Below, piece after piece: positions 11,165-21,546 of a stretch of 64,000 nt of DNA; within the stretch, counting starts at the first letter, position 1; each line of letters begins with the position of its first letter. The notes beneath the pieces were generated by a model that worked only from the letters and a program-made list of their open reading frames with translations, did no database searches and was not told the origin of the DNA. Source of the DNA: Amanita rubescens. Its lineage: Eukaryota > Basidiomycota > Agaricomycetes > Agaricales > Amanitaceae. Where the stretch lies: assembly GCA_015039365.1 (NCBI GenBank), contig WION01000003.1, positions 1,426,001 to 1,490,000 of the forward strand, read 5' to 3'. The position numbers were made by a program, and so were the translations under genes.

Positions 11165-11344
11165 TAGCCCTTCTCCTACATACGAAGTCCAATATTCACC
11201 GAATATTGAATTTACTTGTGACTACGTGTCACGATTGTGTTCGGCATCGCTGTCGTAGGTGTAAGAGTCTTCATTCCCTTGCCAGGGATGACGACAGCGG
11301 CAGCGGCTGTCAGTAAGTCGTTCTTGAAGAGTCGGTCGCTCTTC

Positions 11345-13432
11345 TCATGTATTCGAGGCGGTCATAGTGGCGACGGGTCGTGTCGACTGTCCTCGTGTGG
11401 ATTGGCCTCGGTGGTTTCCAAGGTTTCGTCGTGATGATGGAGGTCCAGTAGTAGTAGTAGTGAAGCGGTTGCCTGGAGGACGAGTATTTGTTCCTCGTCG
11501 TCTTCTTTCAATAAGCGGGGAAGGTTCGCCTTGTTCGAGTTGGGCGGAATCGATAGTAGTAGCGGGTGAAGCGGTAGAAATTCGTCTTTCAGGGATTTGT
11601 TCAAACGGCGTGGGCAGCGATGATTGTGTTATAGCGTCTGGATAAGTGGGAGGTGGGGTTTCCTCATGTACCGGTCCTCGGCGTATTTCTCGTCGTTGAT
11701 GGTGCTCGGTAGTGTGATGTGGGGCTCCACACACGTAACAGCCTTGAGTTCCAGGGATATCTTCTCCTTCGAAGGCTAAGTTATTCGGTTCGAATGATAC
11801 CAATCGTTCAGCTGAGGGGTCAGGTCCGTGCAGGTGAAAGATAGTGCGACGTGTCGGATTTTCAGGGATAGGGACATCGCGTCCTTCAATTGTATGTCCT
11901 GTTTGAAGTGCGATGATGGCGGCGTCTTGGTATTCGTTACTGGCATTAGGTCTGTTAGGGTTACGATTGTGCCTCCATACGAGATTGTTAATCGTCGTTT
12001 GTAGTTGTCGTAGTATAGTTACATCCCAACCATCAGGAGTCATCATTGGGTTGAGACGGTCGCTAAGGGTTCGAATACGTTCGAACGTAGCATTAACGGG
12101 AGTGCAGGGAAATACAGGGCGTCCGTGCATCCAGGCCATGCCAGTGTCTAAAGCGGGTTGTCGTGTTGGTTGGATGAAATGGTGACGATGTCCGGCAGTG
12201 GTAAGACGGGTTGCTTCTTCGAGGTATATGTCTCCTCGTAAGTCACAAAACCAATGAATATTGTTCCAGATCATCAGGGTGATCCAGCGGTTGCGTTGCG
12301 GTTCTTGGAACCGGCGGGTGAGATTAATGATGACGTTAACGAGGGCCATCAGATCAGGGCGAACATATCTATTCAAGATGAACAGATAGTTGTTGGCAAA
12401 GGTCCAGGATGTGAATAATGTCCAGATTCGATAAAAGGCTCGTCGAATTATCGGATCGACGAAGGAAGGGATGGCGTAGTGCATCAAGATGACGTCAATA
12501 GCAGGGATATCAGGTGCAGGCACATTAAAATTGTTGTCGTTGACAGAAGCGTGCTGAAATAAGAACCTAGGAATAGGTCCTTCGGCAGGGAGTCTAGGCA
12601 CTGGGCTCATAGATCGAGTATAGGTTTCCCTCATTAAATCTAATGGGGTGTAAAGGGGCCTTGGCGATGGGGTGTTTTCTGGGAAGACAATAGGGATCGA
12701 GATGGGATTGACGAGTCTTTCATTGATCTCGTCATCGGTGATGGCGTTAGCGGTGACAACATCGAGTTCAGCAGCAACAGCATTAGCGGCAGCGGAAATG
12801 GTGGCGGTGGTTGCAGCATTGGTGGCGGCGATGGTCCTTGCTCTTTCAAGGTAGTTGCTAACGAGTTCTTTGTCGATAGGAGGAATTCCCATAGTAAAAG
12901 CGGTGGTATTGAACATGAGTAATCCTTCTCGTATGATCCGGATATCTTCAGGGGTGGTGTCGGGATGTGGTCCGCGTGCGTAGGTGATGACCATTTGGTC
13001 TCTGGTGGCGAATACTTGAGCTACCATTTCCTGCATCTCAGGCGGCACAGGGGCATCAGGGAGAATAGCGTTCCCCATATCTGTGACGTTTCGCATTAGT
13101 TCTTCTATCGTAGAAGCGTTCGATGGTGGGAAGGTATAAGATGAGTCAGAAGATAAAGAATCTTCATCTCGAGGTATGAATTCCTCGTCAGAAGGAATTA
13201 TCGGGAACCATTCTGTACCGATGGATGTATAATGTAACATACAGACGGGAGGAGGAATTGGCAATGGCGTGGGCGATTCCTCTCTAGAAGGGGTCGGAGG
13301 GACGGTTTCCTCGACGACTGTTGAAGCGGCTGGAGTAGCAGCGGCAGACAGGTTGTTAATGGGGGAGGACATGGTTTCAAGAACGGCGTTTTCATGGTTT
13401 ACGAGTAGTGGGGATAATTGCTGTGATTCCAT
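11345..13432 (-). CDS. extra ORF downstream of integrase, zinc-knuckle-like
   Basis: 695 codons from ATG 13432, overlapping the end of pol by 41 bases in another frame. Ser/Pro/Thr-rich N-terminus, a long helical Ala-rich segment (around residue 200), a central Trp/Phe-rich block (W-T-L-F-T-S-W-T-F; W-I-T-L-M-I-W-N-N-I-H-W-F), then C-Y-V-C-G-A-P-H-H-T-T-E-H-H, which fits a CX2CX4HX4H zinc motif, and an Arg/Thr-rich tail. The other copy continues about 40 residues further; here a CGA has become TGA. No signal peptide or clear membrane anchor, so not env-like. Gag-like nucleic-acid binding is inferred from the knuckle and basic tail. I do not recognise the family. Confidence 0.7.
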   Translation of the reverse strand: MESQQLSPLLVNHENAVLETMSSPINNLSAAATPAASTVVEETVPPTPSREESPTPLPIPPPVCMLHYTSIGTEWFPIIPSDEEFIPRDEDSLSSDSSYTFPPSNASTIEELMRNVTDMGNAILPDAPVPPEMQEMVAQVFATRDQMVITYARGPHPDTTPEDIRIIREGLLMFNTTAFTMGIPPIDKELVSNYLERARTIAATNAATTATISAAANAVAAELDVVTANAITDDEINERLVNPISIPIVFPENTPSPRPLYTPLDLMRETYTRSMSPVPRLPAEGPIPRFLFQHASVNDNNFNVPAPDIPAIDVILMHYAIPSFVDPIIRRAFYRIWTLFTSWTFANNYLFILNRYVRPDLMALVNVIINLTRRFQEPQRNRWITLMIWNNIHWFCDLRGDIYLEEATRLTTAGHRHHFIQPTRQPALDTGMAWMHGRPVFPCTPVNATFERIRTLSDRLNPMMTPDGWDVTILRQLQTTINNLVWRHNRNPNRPNASNEYQDAAIIALQTGHTIEGRDVPIPENPTRRTIFHLHGPDPSAERLVSFEPNNLAFEGEDIPGTQGCYVCGAPHHTTEHHQRREIRRGPVHEETPPPTYPDAITQSSLPTPFEQIPERRISTASPATTIDSAQLEQGEPSPLIERRRRGTNTRPPGNRFTTTTTGPPSSRRNLGNHRGQSTRGQSTRPVATMTASNT

Positions 13433-14736
13433 GTTGTTCCTTATATTCGTTTAAGGTCTCCTCGGAGTGTTCCAGGTTTTCCTCGGTTTCCCATGAATTG
13501 TCAGATGTCGGATAGCCTTTCCATTTGACTAAAAATCGCCATTGGTTTCCTTTTCTTTGGTGTGAGACAATTGTCTCGATTTCATATTCTTCTTTGTTAT
13601 CTATAAGGTCTGGGGTTGGTCTAGTAAAGTTTGGACCATGTGTTTCGTTCTCGTGGTAAGGAGTAAGGAGTGAAACATGAAAAACGGGGTGAATCTTCCA
13701 TCTTGGGGGAAGTTCAAGTTTAACGGTGACAGGTCCTAAGATCTTCTCGATCTTGAACGGTCCTTCTCGTCTAGGCGAGAACTTTCTTATTTGTCCTGTT
13801 TTCAGGTTTCGTGAGTCTAGCCATACTAAATCTCCTTCTTTGAATGCGGGAGATTTCCCTTTGACTCGTTGAGTCATTAGCTGTCTAGCTAATTCGTGTG
13901 CGGCGAGAGCTTCGTCTTGTATTTGTGTTAAGACCTTGAAGCAGTCTTCAGCGGCGGGTACATTGATTCGCGGGAATGCTGTGGGGATAGCCACAGGCTC
14001 TATTCCAAACATGATTTCAAACGGCGTCATCTTGGTAGATTGATGTATCCGTTGATTGTGCGCGAATTCTGCTAATGGCAGATGATCTTTCCACTGTTTT
14101 GGATGATCAACGCAGTATAACCGGAGGTAGGTTTCTAGCTCCTGATTGAGTCGTTCCGATTCTCCGTCAGTTTGCGGATGAAAGGCGGTTGACTTTCTAT
14201 GATCAATTCCGAAGATTTTGCAGATTTCTTCAAAAACTTTGGAGGTAAATTGTGGTCCTCTATCGGAGATGAGGGTTGTCAGTAACCCGTAACGTTTGTA
14301 AACGTCGTTAATGTAAGAATTGGCGGTATCCATAGCGGTAAAAGATTTTTTGCATGGTATGAATATTACACCCTTTGTTAAGCCTTGATCGACCACGGTC
14401 AAAACGGAATCAAAACCGTCAATAATTGGCAGATCTGTGATGAAGTCCATCGAAACTTGTTCGAATGGGCGTGTGGCGTGGGATTTAATAGGCATCAAAC
14501 CCGGTGTGATCGGGTGTGTATTAACCTTCATTTGTTGACATAAGGCACAGCCTTCGACCCATTTAGATATGGTCGTTGTCATTCCAGGCCAATAATAGTC
14601 ACAGCGGATAAGCTCTAGTGTCTTTAATCGTCCAGGGTGACCCATAACTACGGGGTCGTGATGTGATTTGATTATTTCGTTTCGTAATTCTTCGTTTTGA
14701 GGAATATAAACGCGTCCTTGATAACGAATGATGTCT
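13392..14736 (-). pseudogene. pol: Ty3/gypsy integrase with C-terminal chromodomain, N-terminally truncated
   Basis: Reading starts at about I-I-R-Y-Q-G-R-V-Y-I-P, just before the integrase zinc domain (H...H...C-A-L-C). The core has D in S-M-D-F-I-T, D in S-D-R-G-P-Q-F, E in G-E-S-E-R-L. The C-terminus is a chromodomain: Y-E-I-E-T-I-V-S-H, F-L-V-K-W-K-G-Y, S-W-E-T-E-E-N-L, which in chromoviruses directs integration to heterochromatin marks. Domain residues look intact, but without RT this copy cannot move by itself. Confidence 0.9.
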
Positions 14737-14737
14737 T

Positions 14738-16264
14738 CTTCGGCGGTTGAGGATCATCCTCTTCGTCCTCCTCGTATTCTTCGGCATCTGGACATCAAGA
14801 TTAGCAAGATGATTAGGGTTATGGACGTCTGAGACCCACCTTCGTCATCTTCAATGTCTTGGTCAACGGTATCCACGGATTTGCGAGAAGACTTGTCGCG
14901 ACGAGACCGAGCGCGTTCTTCGGCGGCCCTAGCGTCTGCGGCATCCCTCTCGTCTTGTTTCCCTCGGCGGTACTCAAGGCGCGCGACTTCTTGCAAGTTA
15001 CGGCGCATTTCCCCGACTTGGGCTTCTACGCGGTTGCGGGTATTGTCGAGATCAGCCTCTACGCGGCTTATAACCGCTTCGGTGTACGCGGCGTACTTGC
15101 CCATACGTTGTTCACGGCTGTAGGTGCGGAGTTTCTCGAAGTTGAGGGTAGGAATATCGATTTTCGGCGGTTGCGGGTCTGGAGATGTACTGCGGGGCGG
15201 TTTGGACTTGGACTTGGAAGCCTTGGACCGAGTCTTGATAGTGAAAGAGTGTTTCGGCTTGACGTCGTCGTCGTCGTCCTCTTCCATGCGTTTGGTCTTT
15301 TTCGCGGAAGGTTTCGGCGTTCTGGAACTACGGCGTTCGCTGAGGATCGACCTAGCCTCGTCATCGTCATCGACTTCTTCTTCTATAGTCTCGGCGCTGC
15401 GCAGTTTTTTCATCGGAGGAAAGGTCGTGACTTCCTCGTCGTACGCGTGGTCTGTGTTGTCACAAGGCACGATTCGATTGCGTTTGCAGCGGAGACATTT
15501 GGTTTTGGGCGATTGGATATCGAGCATGCAGAACGGAATGACACGGCCCTTTTTGCAGGCATGGCACTAGAAAACGTTGATCAGCGGACGAAGAATAGGA
15601 AGAATTCAATACTTACCTTGACGGAATCCGATTGTAAGGTGGCGGCTCTAGTCAAGTGATAGTCGCGGCCGTTGTAGCGTTTAACGAAATCGTGGTAATC
15701 CATGGTAGGCAAGACTTGGGAATCGTCTTCAGCGTCAGGGTCGTCTTGAAGCTCGTCTTCGCCTTCAGGCTCTTCGTTTTCGCCAGCAGGTTCGTTAGCC
15801 TCTGCAGGAGCAGCGTTTGGGTTCGTTGGAGGGAGATCAGGTAGTGTTTGGATGGCAGGTTGAGAAGTTGGTGGAGGAGGAGCAGCAGAAGGAAGGTTGT
15901 CGTCCATGTCCTGGTCATTGGCTGGTTCACCAACAGCGTTTGCGTTATTCTCGAGCGACCTTGGATCTAGGGTTTTGGAAGGAGAAGAAGCCTCGCGTTC
16001 CGTCTCAGGTTGTGCCTGCGGAGAAAACTGGTAGTCCGACGAAGTTAAGAATCAGCGGTCTACGAGCGGTCTGGTTCATGGATCACTTACCTCGCGTTCC
16101 TTGGAGGTCTTGTTACGTTCCCATTCTTCACGCTCAAGGCGAGCATTTACCTCGTATGGTGGTGGAGAACTTTGCGGTGGTTGATAAGGAGAGACCGACG
16201 GACTTGGAGTAGGCGTGTGCATGGGTTGGTCGACGGTGGAAGGATCTTGCGTGTTGTTGGACAT
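14738..16264 (-). pseudogene. Zn2Cys6-like hypothetical gene, 3' end replaced by a retroelement
   Basis: Four exons join in phase: 16264-16091, 16015-15617, 15566-14840 and 14787 to about 14740, with GT-AG introns of about 50-75 bases. ATG 16264. Exons 1-2 encode a Pro/Glu/Asp-rich, disordered N-terminus ending D-Y-H-D-F-V-K-R-Y-N-G-R. Exon 3 opens with six cysteines spaced CX2CX8CX10CX2CX7C with basic residues between them, close to the fungal Zn2Cys6 cluster (CX2CX6 is usual). A basic and acidic region and a predicted coiled coil with many Arg/Glu follow. The frame runs into the truncated chromovirus at about 14740, so the natural C-terminus is lost. DNA or RNA binding is inferred. Confidence 0.6.
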
Positions 16265-16809
16265 GGTGGTTGAAGAAACGAGCGTTGCTTGAGGATCCCT
16301 CTTGATAGAGCGCGGCTATTTGGCGTTGTTGACATCTGGATCATGATTTGTCGGCGATCAGCGTTCTATGTCCCCGGCTAGCCGAATTTGGAAGGAGCTA
16401 TCTTTGGCATCCCCGGATTGTTCGCGCACATTGGCACTGACTGGGGACAGTCAGATTTTAAGTGAGGAGGGGATGATGGACTAGAGGAGCGGCTGGACGG
16501 AGAAAACGCGCATAATAGAAGACCTACCGAAGCGATAGGACGATTGCAGAAGCGGACCGAAGCAGGAAAGGAAGATCGAACTCAAAAGAAGGGCGACAGG
16601 TTCGATTATGTTCAAGCCCTAAGCCTTAGGCGTGTCGGAGCATTTGGATCATGTGGAGTTGCGGACCATGACTCATCCGAGGCAGGATCGGCAAGGAGCA
16701 TCAAAAGGCGCATCAGCGATCATCCTCGGCGACCTCGGAATCACGCGGCATGGAAAAAGAGGACTCGGATTGAATAGCGTCGCTCTTGACGCTTTCCCCT
16801 TCTTCCCAG
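16265..16809. other. 545-bp intergenic region between divergent genes
   Basis: Separates the start of the minus-strand Zn gene from the plus-strand ORF. No ORF is supported. A shared bidirectional promoter is possible, but I see no clear TATA box or other defined element. Confidence 0.4.
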
Positions 16810-17523
16810 ATGAGTTCCCCAGCACTCTCAGCTAACGACGCGATCCAGGAGAACGGCGATAGAGCGCGGCCTCTTATCGAGCGGCTTTCGACGCCTCCGC
16901 CCGAGTACCCCCTTTTCCGAGAAGGAGACGACGCGCCGATACAAAGCTTGCAAGAGCCAGCGTATCCCTATGGGAGCATGTACCCCTCGTTTAACAGAAG
17001 GCGCGGCGACTGGTATCATTCGCTAGGAGCTATATTCGGCCAATCTAGATGGCTTTCGGCGTCCCCGCTAGTAGGAGGAGAGTTCCACACTACAGTCACC
17101 CCAAGTACCGGCGACGAGATAAGGCATAGGAGATGGATGGAAGAGCCGGAGCAGAGCGCGGAGGATCGGCGAAGAAACGGATTCGAGCTCGACCTTATCA
17201 ATCGCGTCGAGTATTTCGGTCTTGAGCAAGGCAACCAGAGTACCATCCACCTAGGGCGCGGACAGCTAGTTCATAGGGTTATCCATAGGCCACATATCGC
17301 AGGACGAGGACTGGAGATCGATCACGGCGGCCCTTATATCATTATCGACCGATGCCACACCCATTACCTCCTCATGACCAGAAAAGGAGACATATTCCCC
17401 CAGCTCGTTCCGGCACCCTGTATCTACCCTTGCCTGACTACCTGGCATGTTGTCGACATCCCGCGCGATTTACTTAATCATCCAGAGGTAGAAAGACTCC
17501 AGAACGAATACATCCGAGCCTAA
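16810..17523 (+). CDS. hypothetical protein, single exon
   Basis: 237 codons from ATG 16810, stop TAA 17521-17523. Pro/Ser-rich N-terminus, then a basic/aromatic middle with G-D-W-Y-H-S-L-G, then D-H-G-G-P-Y-I-I-I-D-R-C-H-T-H-Y-L-L-M and P-C-I-Y-P-C-L-T-T-W-H-V near the C-terminus. No known domain, signal peptide or membrane segment was recognised. High GC like the Zn gene it diverges from, and unlike the surrounding elements. It could be a host gene or cargo of a larger element. Confidence 0.5.
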   Translation: MSSPALSANDAIQENGDRARPLIERLSTPPPEYPLFREGDDAPIQSLQEPAYPYGSMYPSFNRRRGDWYHSLGAIFGQSRWLSASPLVGGEFHTTVTPSTGDEIRHRRWMEEPEQSAEDRRRNGFELDLINRVEYFGLEQGNQSTIHLGRGQLVHRVIHRPHIAGRGLEIDHGGPYIIIDRCHTHYLLMTRKGDIFPQLVPAPCIYPCLTTWHVVDIPRDLLNHPEVERLQNEYIRA

Positions 17524-17940
17524 AAGAAGTTCGGTCACCTTCGCAGAGGTTCATTTCCCCCGTATTTCAGCGTCGTCTCGTTTTCCGCTCAGCGCGCAAG
17601 TATCGTCAAGTGTCCATCGTTATCCTAGGCTATCCTCAAGTCCACTTCTCGGAGCTCAACGTCAGCGCCGCGGTCGTCGCATAGATTTCCTTTTATTTCG
17701 TTTCTTTTCGATTTCTTTTACTTTACACTCACAAAGTCCCTTCCCTATATAGAATATCGGCGCGTGCTCGTCGGCATGACGCTTACTTAGCTACCTATTC
17801 CGTTCCCTTTTACTTTAGCCTAACTAAAAATAACTAACATATATATTCTGTCTTAGATAGACAGAGAAATAGATTTTCCATTCCGCCTTTTCCCTCAGAG
17901 TCGAAATTTGAAGCTAGTATCGAGTTCACTGCGTCCAGAG
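17524..17940. other. non-coding flank of the DNA transposon
   Basis: No gene supported. Pyrimidine-rich around 17690-17720, AT-rich near 17830-17880. Likely the 3' untranslated region of the preceding ORF plus spacer. Confidence 0.4.
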
Positions 17941-17948
17941 TTGCGTCC

Positions 17949-18185
17949 CACCTGTACAGCCGGCTAATTGGTACTAATTAGCACGTTCCTAATTTAGCTA
18001 GTCCCACGCTTTTTTGCATCACATTCTCAATATTCCCGTACTGCTCGATAAACCTACTGTAGCCAGGTTTGACTTTGGGCACAATATCCTCCCTTCCCTT
18101 GCCCGCGCCCCTTCTATATTAGGAACAAGCCACGCCGCCTGTCGTTGGCGACGTCTCCCCGCCACTATTGGCATCGTCGGCATAT
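17949..18185 (+). repeat. left terminal inverted repeat
   Basis: Matches the reverse complement of 19117-19396. In the first 150 bases I find one substitution (CCG versus CCA after the TACAG). The right copy has an extra GCGCCC and a longer GC-rich insert further in. Confidence 0.85.
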
Positions 18186-19116
18186 ATATATAAGCTGAAT
18201 TATGACCCAGGCTTAAAAAAATTGTAATTAGCACATGCCTGCGCCCGCCCAAAAATAGGTCCCCCGCCTTACACGTCGTCGTTATCATCGTCGCCATCCT
18301 TTACATCCCTCTCAACGCTTTCATCACTGTTGTCATCGTTGTTGCTATGAAAAAAAACCGCCATACGCAATTAGTAGCATGTAAACTGCCTCATGACTCG
18401 GAGTCTAAAATAAAGCACGTCGAAATGCGCATCGTCGCTGTCACCGTCCGTAATGAATTAGTAAAAGTACTAGCGGTGTATGACGTGGTGAAAATATCAT
18501 GTATTTGGAGCGAAACATGTACATTAAGAAAGACCACCAGAGGAAAACGGACATTTTACATACTGTACTAGTAACTACCGTAGTATATTCTGTAATTGAA
18601 TGCTTGGTATTTCTCTCTAATTGCATTGAACACGAGTGTAAAATAATGGCATCTACTACTCCGGTCCACCCGCTTAACACCAAGGCCTAATGCATTACTG
18701 AGCATTACCACCCCGCAGTGACCTCAGGCCGTCCTCCGATATTGCATAAGTAATACATCAAGCGCAAGACTGGTGCATGTTGCGCTGTCAGGACCCCGCT
18801 CCCGAATCCTCGCCCTCCACTGCTGATGTATTGCTCATGCATAGCAGTATAACATCCTCATTGCGCGTACGCATCCCGCTCCCAACTTCATTCGCCACTG
18901 ATATATGTATCACTTAGTATGCATAACTCTAGTCTTTCTCATTGTATGCACCTGCCTCCTAGCACCACTCCTGACATTCTCCGCCGTCGCCTGATGCTCC
19001 TGGAGGGTTCCGTTTGATGATCAGACATCTGAGTCAATCATTAATCTCGGCGGCAACAACGCACATATGACCTCACAGTTTCTTTTTTTGCAAAGTGTGT
19101 CGCAATTTCCTATACA

Positions 19117-19396
19117 GATGCCGACGATGCCAATACTAGTGGCGGCCCGGGAGAGACAAGGGGGACATCGCCGACGACGGGGACGACGATGACCGGCGTG
19201 CTCACGTGGCTTGTTCCTTATATAGAAGTGGCGCGGGCGCGGGCAAGGGAAGGGAGGATATTGTGCCCAAAGTCAAACCTGGCTACAGTAGGTTTATCGA
19301 GCAGTACGGGAATATTGAGAATGTGATGCAAAAAAGCGTGGGACTAGCTAAATTAGGAACGTGCTAATTAGTACCAATTAGCTGGCTGTACAGGTG
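19117..19396 (-). repeat. right terminal inverted repeat
   Basis: Partner of 17949-18185. Includes the phrase ATTGGCATCGTCGGCAT shared at the inner end after a gap. Confidence 0.85.
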
Positions 19397-19404
19397 TTGC
19401 GTCC

Positions 19405-19737
19405 TTTGAGTCCTGCGATTGCGTCTTACTGCAGTTTTTAGTCCTTTCTGCGATTCACTGCGTTCTAGAAGTTCGAGTTTCTTCATTTAGCTGCGATTTC
19501 GATTATCTTAGGTTCCCCTCCTTGCCACACTCATCCTCTACTGCTTATTCGATCAAATACTACTTTACGAGGCGTCTGAGAAGTCTCCTGGACTCGCAAA
19601 ACAAAAGCGAACTTCGACCGTCGTTCAATCCTCTTCGATCCCTTCTTTTACCTTCGGTTCCCTGCACTAAGAGGGTGCCACTGCACTTCAGGTGTTTGTT
19701 GGGTTTGGTTTGTGGTTGAGTGCGCTCACTGCGTATC
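19405..19737. other. non-coding spacer before the truncated chromovirus
   Basis: No gene supported. Contains scattered TGCG(A/T)T phrases (19414-19470), resembling the sequence just left of the transposon at about 17930, so the insertion site was in a locally repetitive stretch. Confidence 0.35.
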
Positions 19738-21489
19738 AGCGGACCACGTCCCGACACCACCCCTGAAGACATCCGGATCATGTGAGAAGGATTGCTCATG
19801 TTCAATACCACCGCTTTTACTATGGGAATTCCTCCTATCGACGAAGAACTCGTTAACAACTACCTTGAAAGAGCAAGGACCATCGCCGCCACCAATGCTG
19901 CAACCACCGCCGCCATTTCTGCTGCCGCTAACGCTGTCGCCGCCGAACTCGATGTTGTCACCGCTAACGCCATCACCGATGACGAGATCAATGAAAGACT
20001 CGTCAATCCCATCTCGATTCCTATTGTCTTCCCAGAAAACACCCCATCGCCGAGGCCCCTTTACACCCCATTAGATTTAATGAGGGAAACCTATACTCGA
20101 TCTATGAGCCCAGCGCCTAGACTCCCTGCCGAAGGACCTATTCCTAGGTTCTTATTTCAGCATGCTTCTGTCAACGACGACAATTTTAATGTGCCTGCAC
20201 CTGATATCCCTGCTATTGATGTCATCTTGATGCACTACACCATCCCTTCCTTCATCGATCCGATTATTCGACGAGCCTTTTATCGAATCTGGACGTTGTT
20301 CACGTCCTGGACCTTTGCCAACAACTATCTGTTCATCTTGAATAGATATGTTTGCCCTGATCTGATGGCCCTCGTTAACGTCATTATCAATCTCACTCAC
20401 CGGTTCCGAGAACCGCAACGCAACCGCTGGATCACCTTGATGATCTGGAACAATATTCATTGGTTCTGTGACTTACGAGGAGACGTATACCTCGAGGAAG
20501 CAGTCCGTCTTACCACTGCCGGACATCGTCACCATTTCATCCAACCAACACGACAACCCGCTTTAGACACTGGCATGGCCTGGATGCACGGACGCCCTGT
20601 ATTTCCCCGCACTCCCGTCAATGCTACGTTCGAACGTATTCGAACCCTTAGTGACCGTCTCAACCCAATGATGACTCCTGATGGTTGGGATGTAACTATA
20701 CTACGACAACTACAAACGACAATTAACAATCTCGTATGGAGGCACGATCGTAACCCTAACAGACCTAATACCAGTAACGAATACCAAGACGCCGCCGTCA
20801 TCGCACTTCAAACAGGACATACAATTGAAGGACGCGATGTCCCTATTCCTGAAAATCCGACACGTCGTACTATCTTTCACCTGCACGGACCTGATCCCTC
20901 AGCTGAACGATTAGTATCGTTCGAACCAAATAACCTAGCCTTTGAAGGAGAAGACATCCCTGGAACTCAAGGCTGTTACATGTGCGGAGCCCCGCATCAC
21001 ACTACCGAACACCATCAACGACGAGAAATCCACCGAGGACCGGTACATGAGGAAACCCCTCCCCCCACTTATCCAGACGCTATAACACAATCATCGCTAC
21101 CCACGCCGTTTGAACAAATCCCTGAACGACGAATTTCTACTGCTTCACCCGCTACTACTATTGATTCCGCCCAACTCAAACAAGGTGAACCTTCCCCGCT
21201 TATCGAAAGAAGACGACGAGGAACAAATACTCGCCCACCGGGCAACCGCTTCACCACTACTACCACCGGACCCCCACCGTCACGACGAAACCTTGGAAAT
21301 CGCCGAGGCCAATCGACACGAGGACAGTCACGTCCTGTCGCCACTATGACTGCCTCCAATACACGAGAAGAGCGACCAACTCTTCAAGAACGTCTTACCG
21401 ATAACCGCCACCGCCGCCGTCATCCTTGGCAAGGAAACGAAGACTCTTACACCTATGACAGCGACGCCGAACACAATCGTGACACGTAG
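19738..21489 (+). pseudogene. extra ORF of the chromovirus, N-terminally truncated
   Basis: Closely matches the 11345-13432 ORF from its residue 155 or so. A TGA stands near 19783 where the other copy has CGA. From the first Met at 19798 it is open to 21489. The zinc motif reads C-Y-M-C-G-A-P-H-H-T-T-E-H-H. The C-terminal 40 residues (ending D-A-E-H-N-R-D-T), lost by a nonsense change in the other copy, are present here and show the natural end. Confidence 0.75.
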
Positions 21490-21529
21490 TCACAAATTAT
21501 TTCAATATTCGGTGAATATTGGACTTCGT

Positions 21530-21546
21530 ATGTAGGAGAAGGGCTA
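21530..21546 (+). promoter_or_regulatory. polypurine tract
   Basis: AGGAGAAGGGCTA directly precedes the LTR at 21547, the expected site for plus-strand priming. The same tract sits next to the 10743-11164 LTR. Confidence 0.6.

Larger units (their letters stand above)
10743..14736 (-). mobile_element. 5'-truncated Ty3/gypsy chromovirus (430-bp-LTR family)
   Basis: On the minus strand: integrase with chromodomain (14736 to 13392), an extra ORF (13432 to 11345), then the 3' LTR. Gag, protease, RT and RNase H are missing; the element begins inside the N-terminal integrase region at about 14731-14750, where it meets a host-like gene. A second, more truncated copy in inverted orientation lies at 19738-21976. 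Confidence 0.85.
17941..19404. mobile_element. non-autonomous DNA transposon with long TIRs and 8-bp target duplication
   Basis: The element is 17949-19396 (1448 bp). It is flanked on both sides by the identical 8-mer TTGCGTCC (17941-17948 and 19397-19404). Both ends begin CACCTGTACAGCC reading inward. Terminal inverted repeats are near-identical for about 185 bp and recognisable to about 240 bp (17949-18185 and 19117-19396). No transposase-sized ORF inside, so it must be mobilised in trans. An 8-bp duplication fits hAT, or the KDZ/Zisupton group known from basidiomycetes; the terminal bases do not decide. Confidence 0.85.

Noticed and set aside
14859..15659. 266-codon plus-strand ORF
   Set aside because: It is antisense to the Zn gene exon whose introns join in phase; low-complexity composition makes the shadow frame open.
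17949..19396. LTR or MITE classification of the 1.45-kb element
   Set aside because: Termini are inverted, not direct, and the TIRs are about 240 bp with an 8-bp duplication, so it is a non-autonomous DNA transposon larger than a typical MITE.
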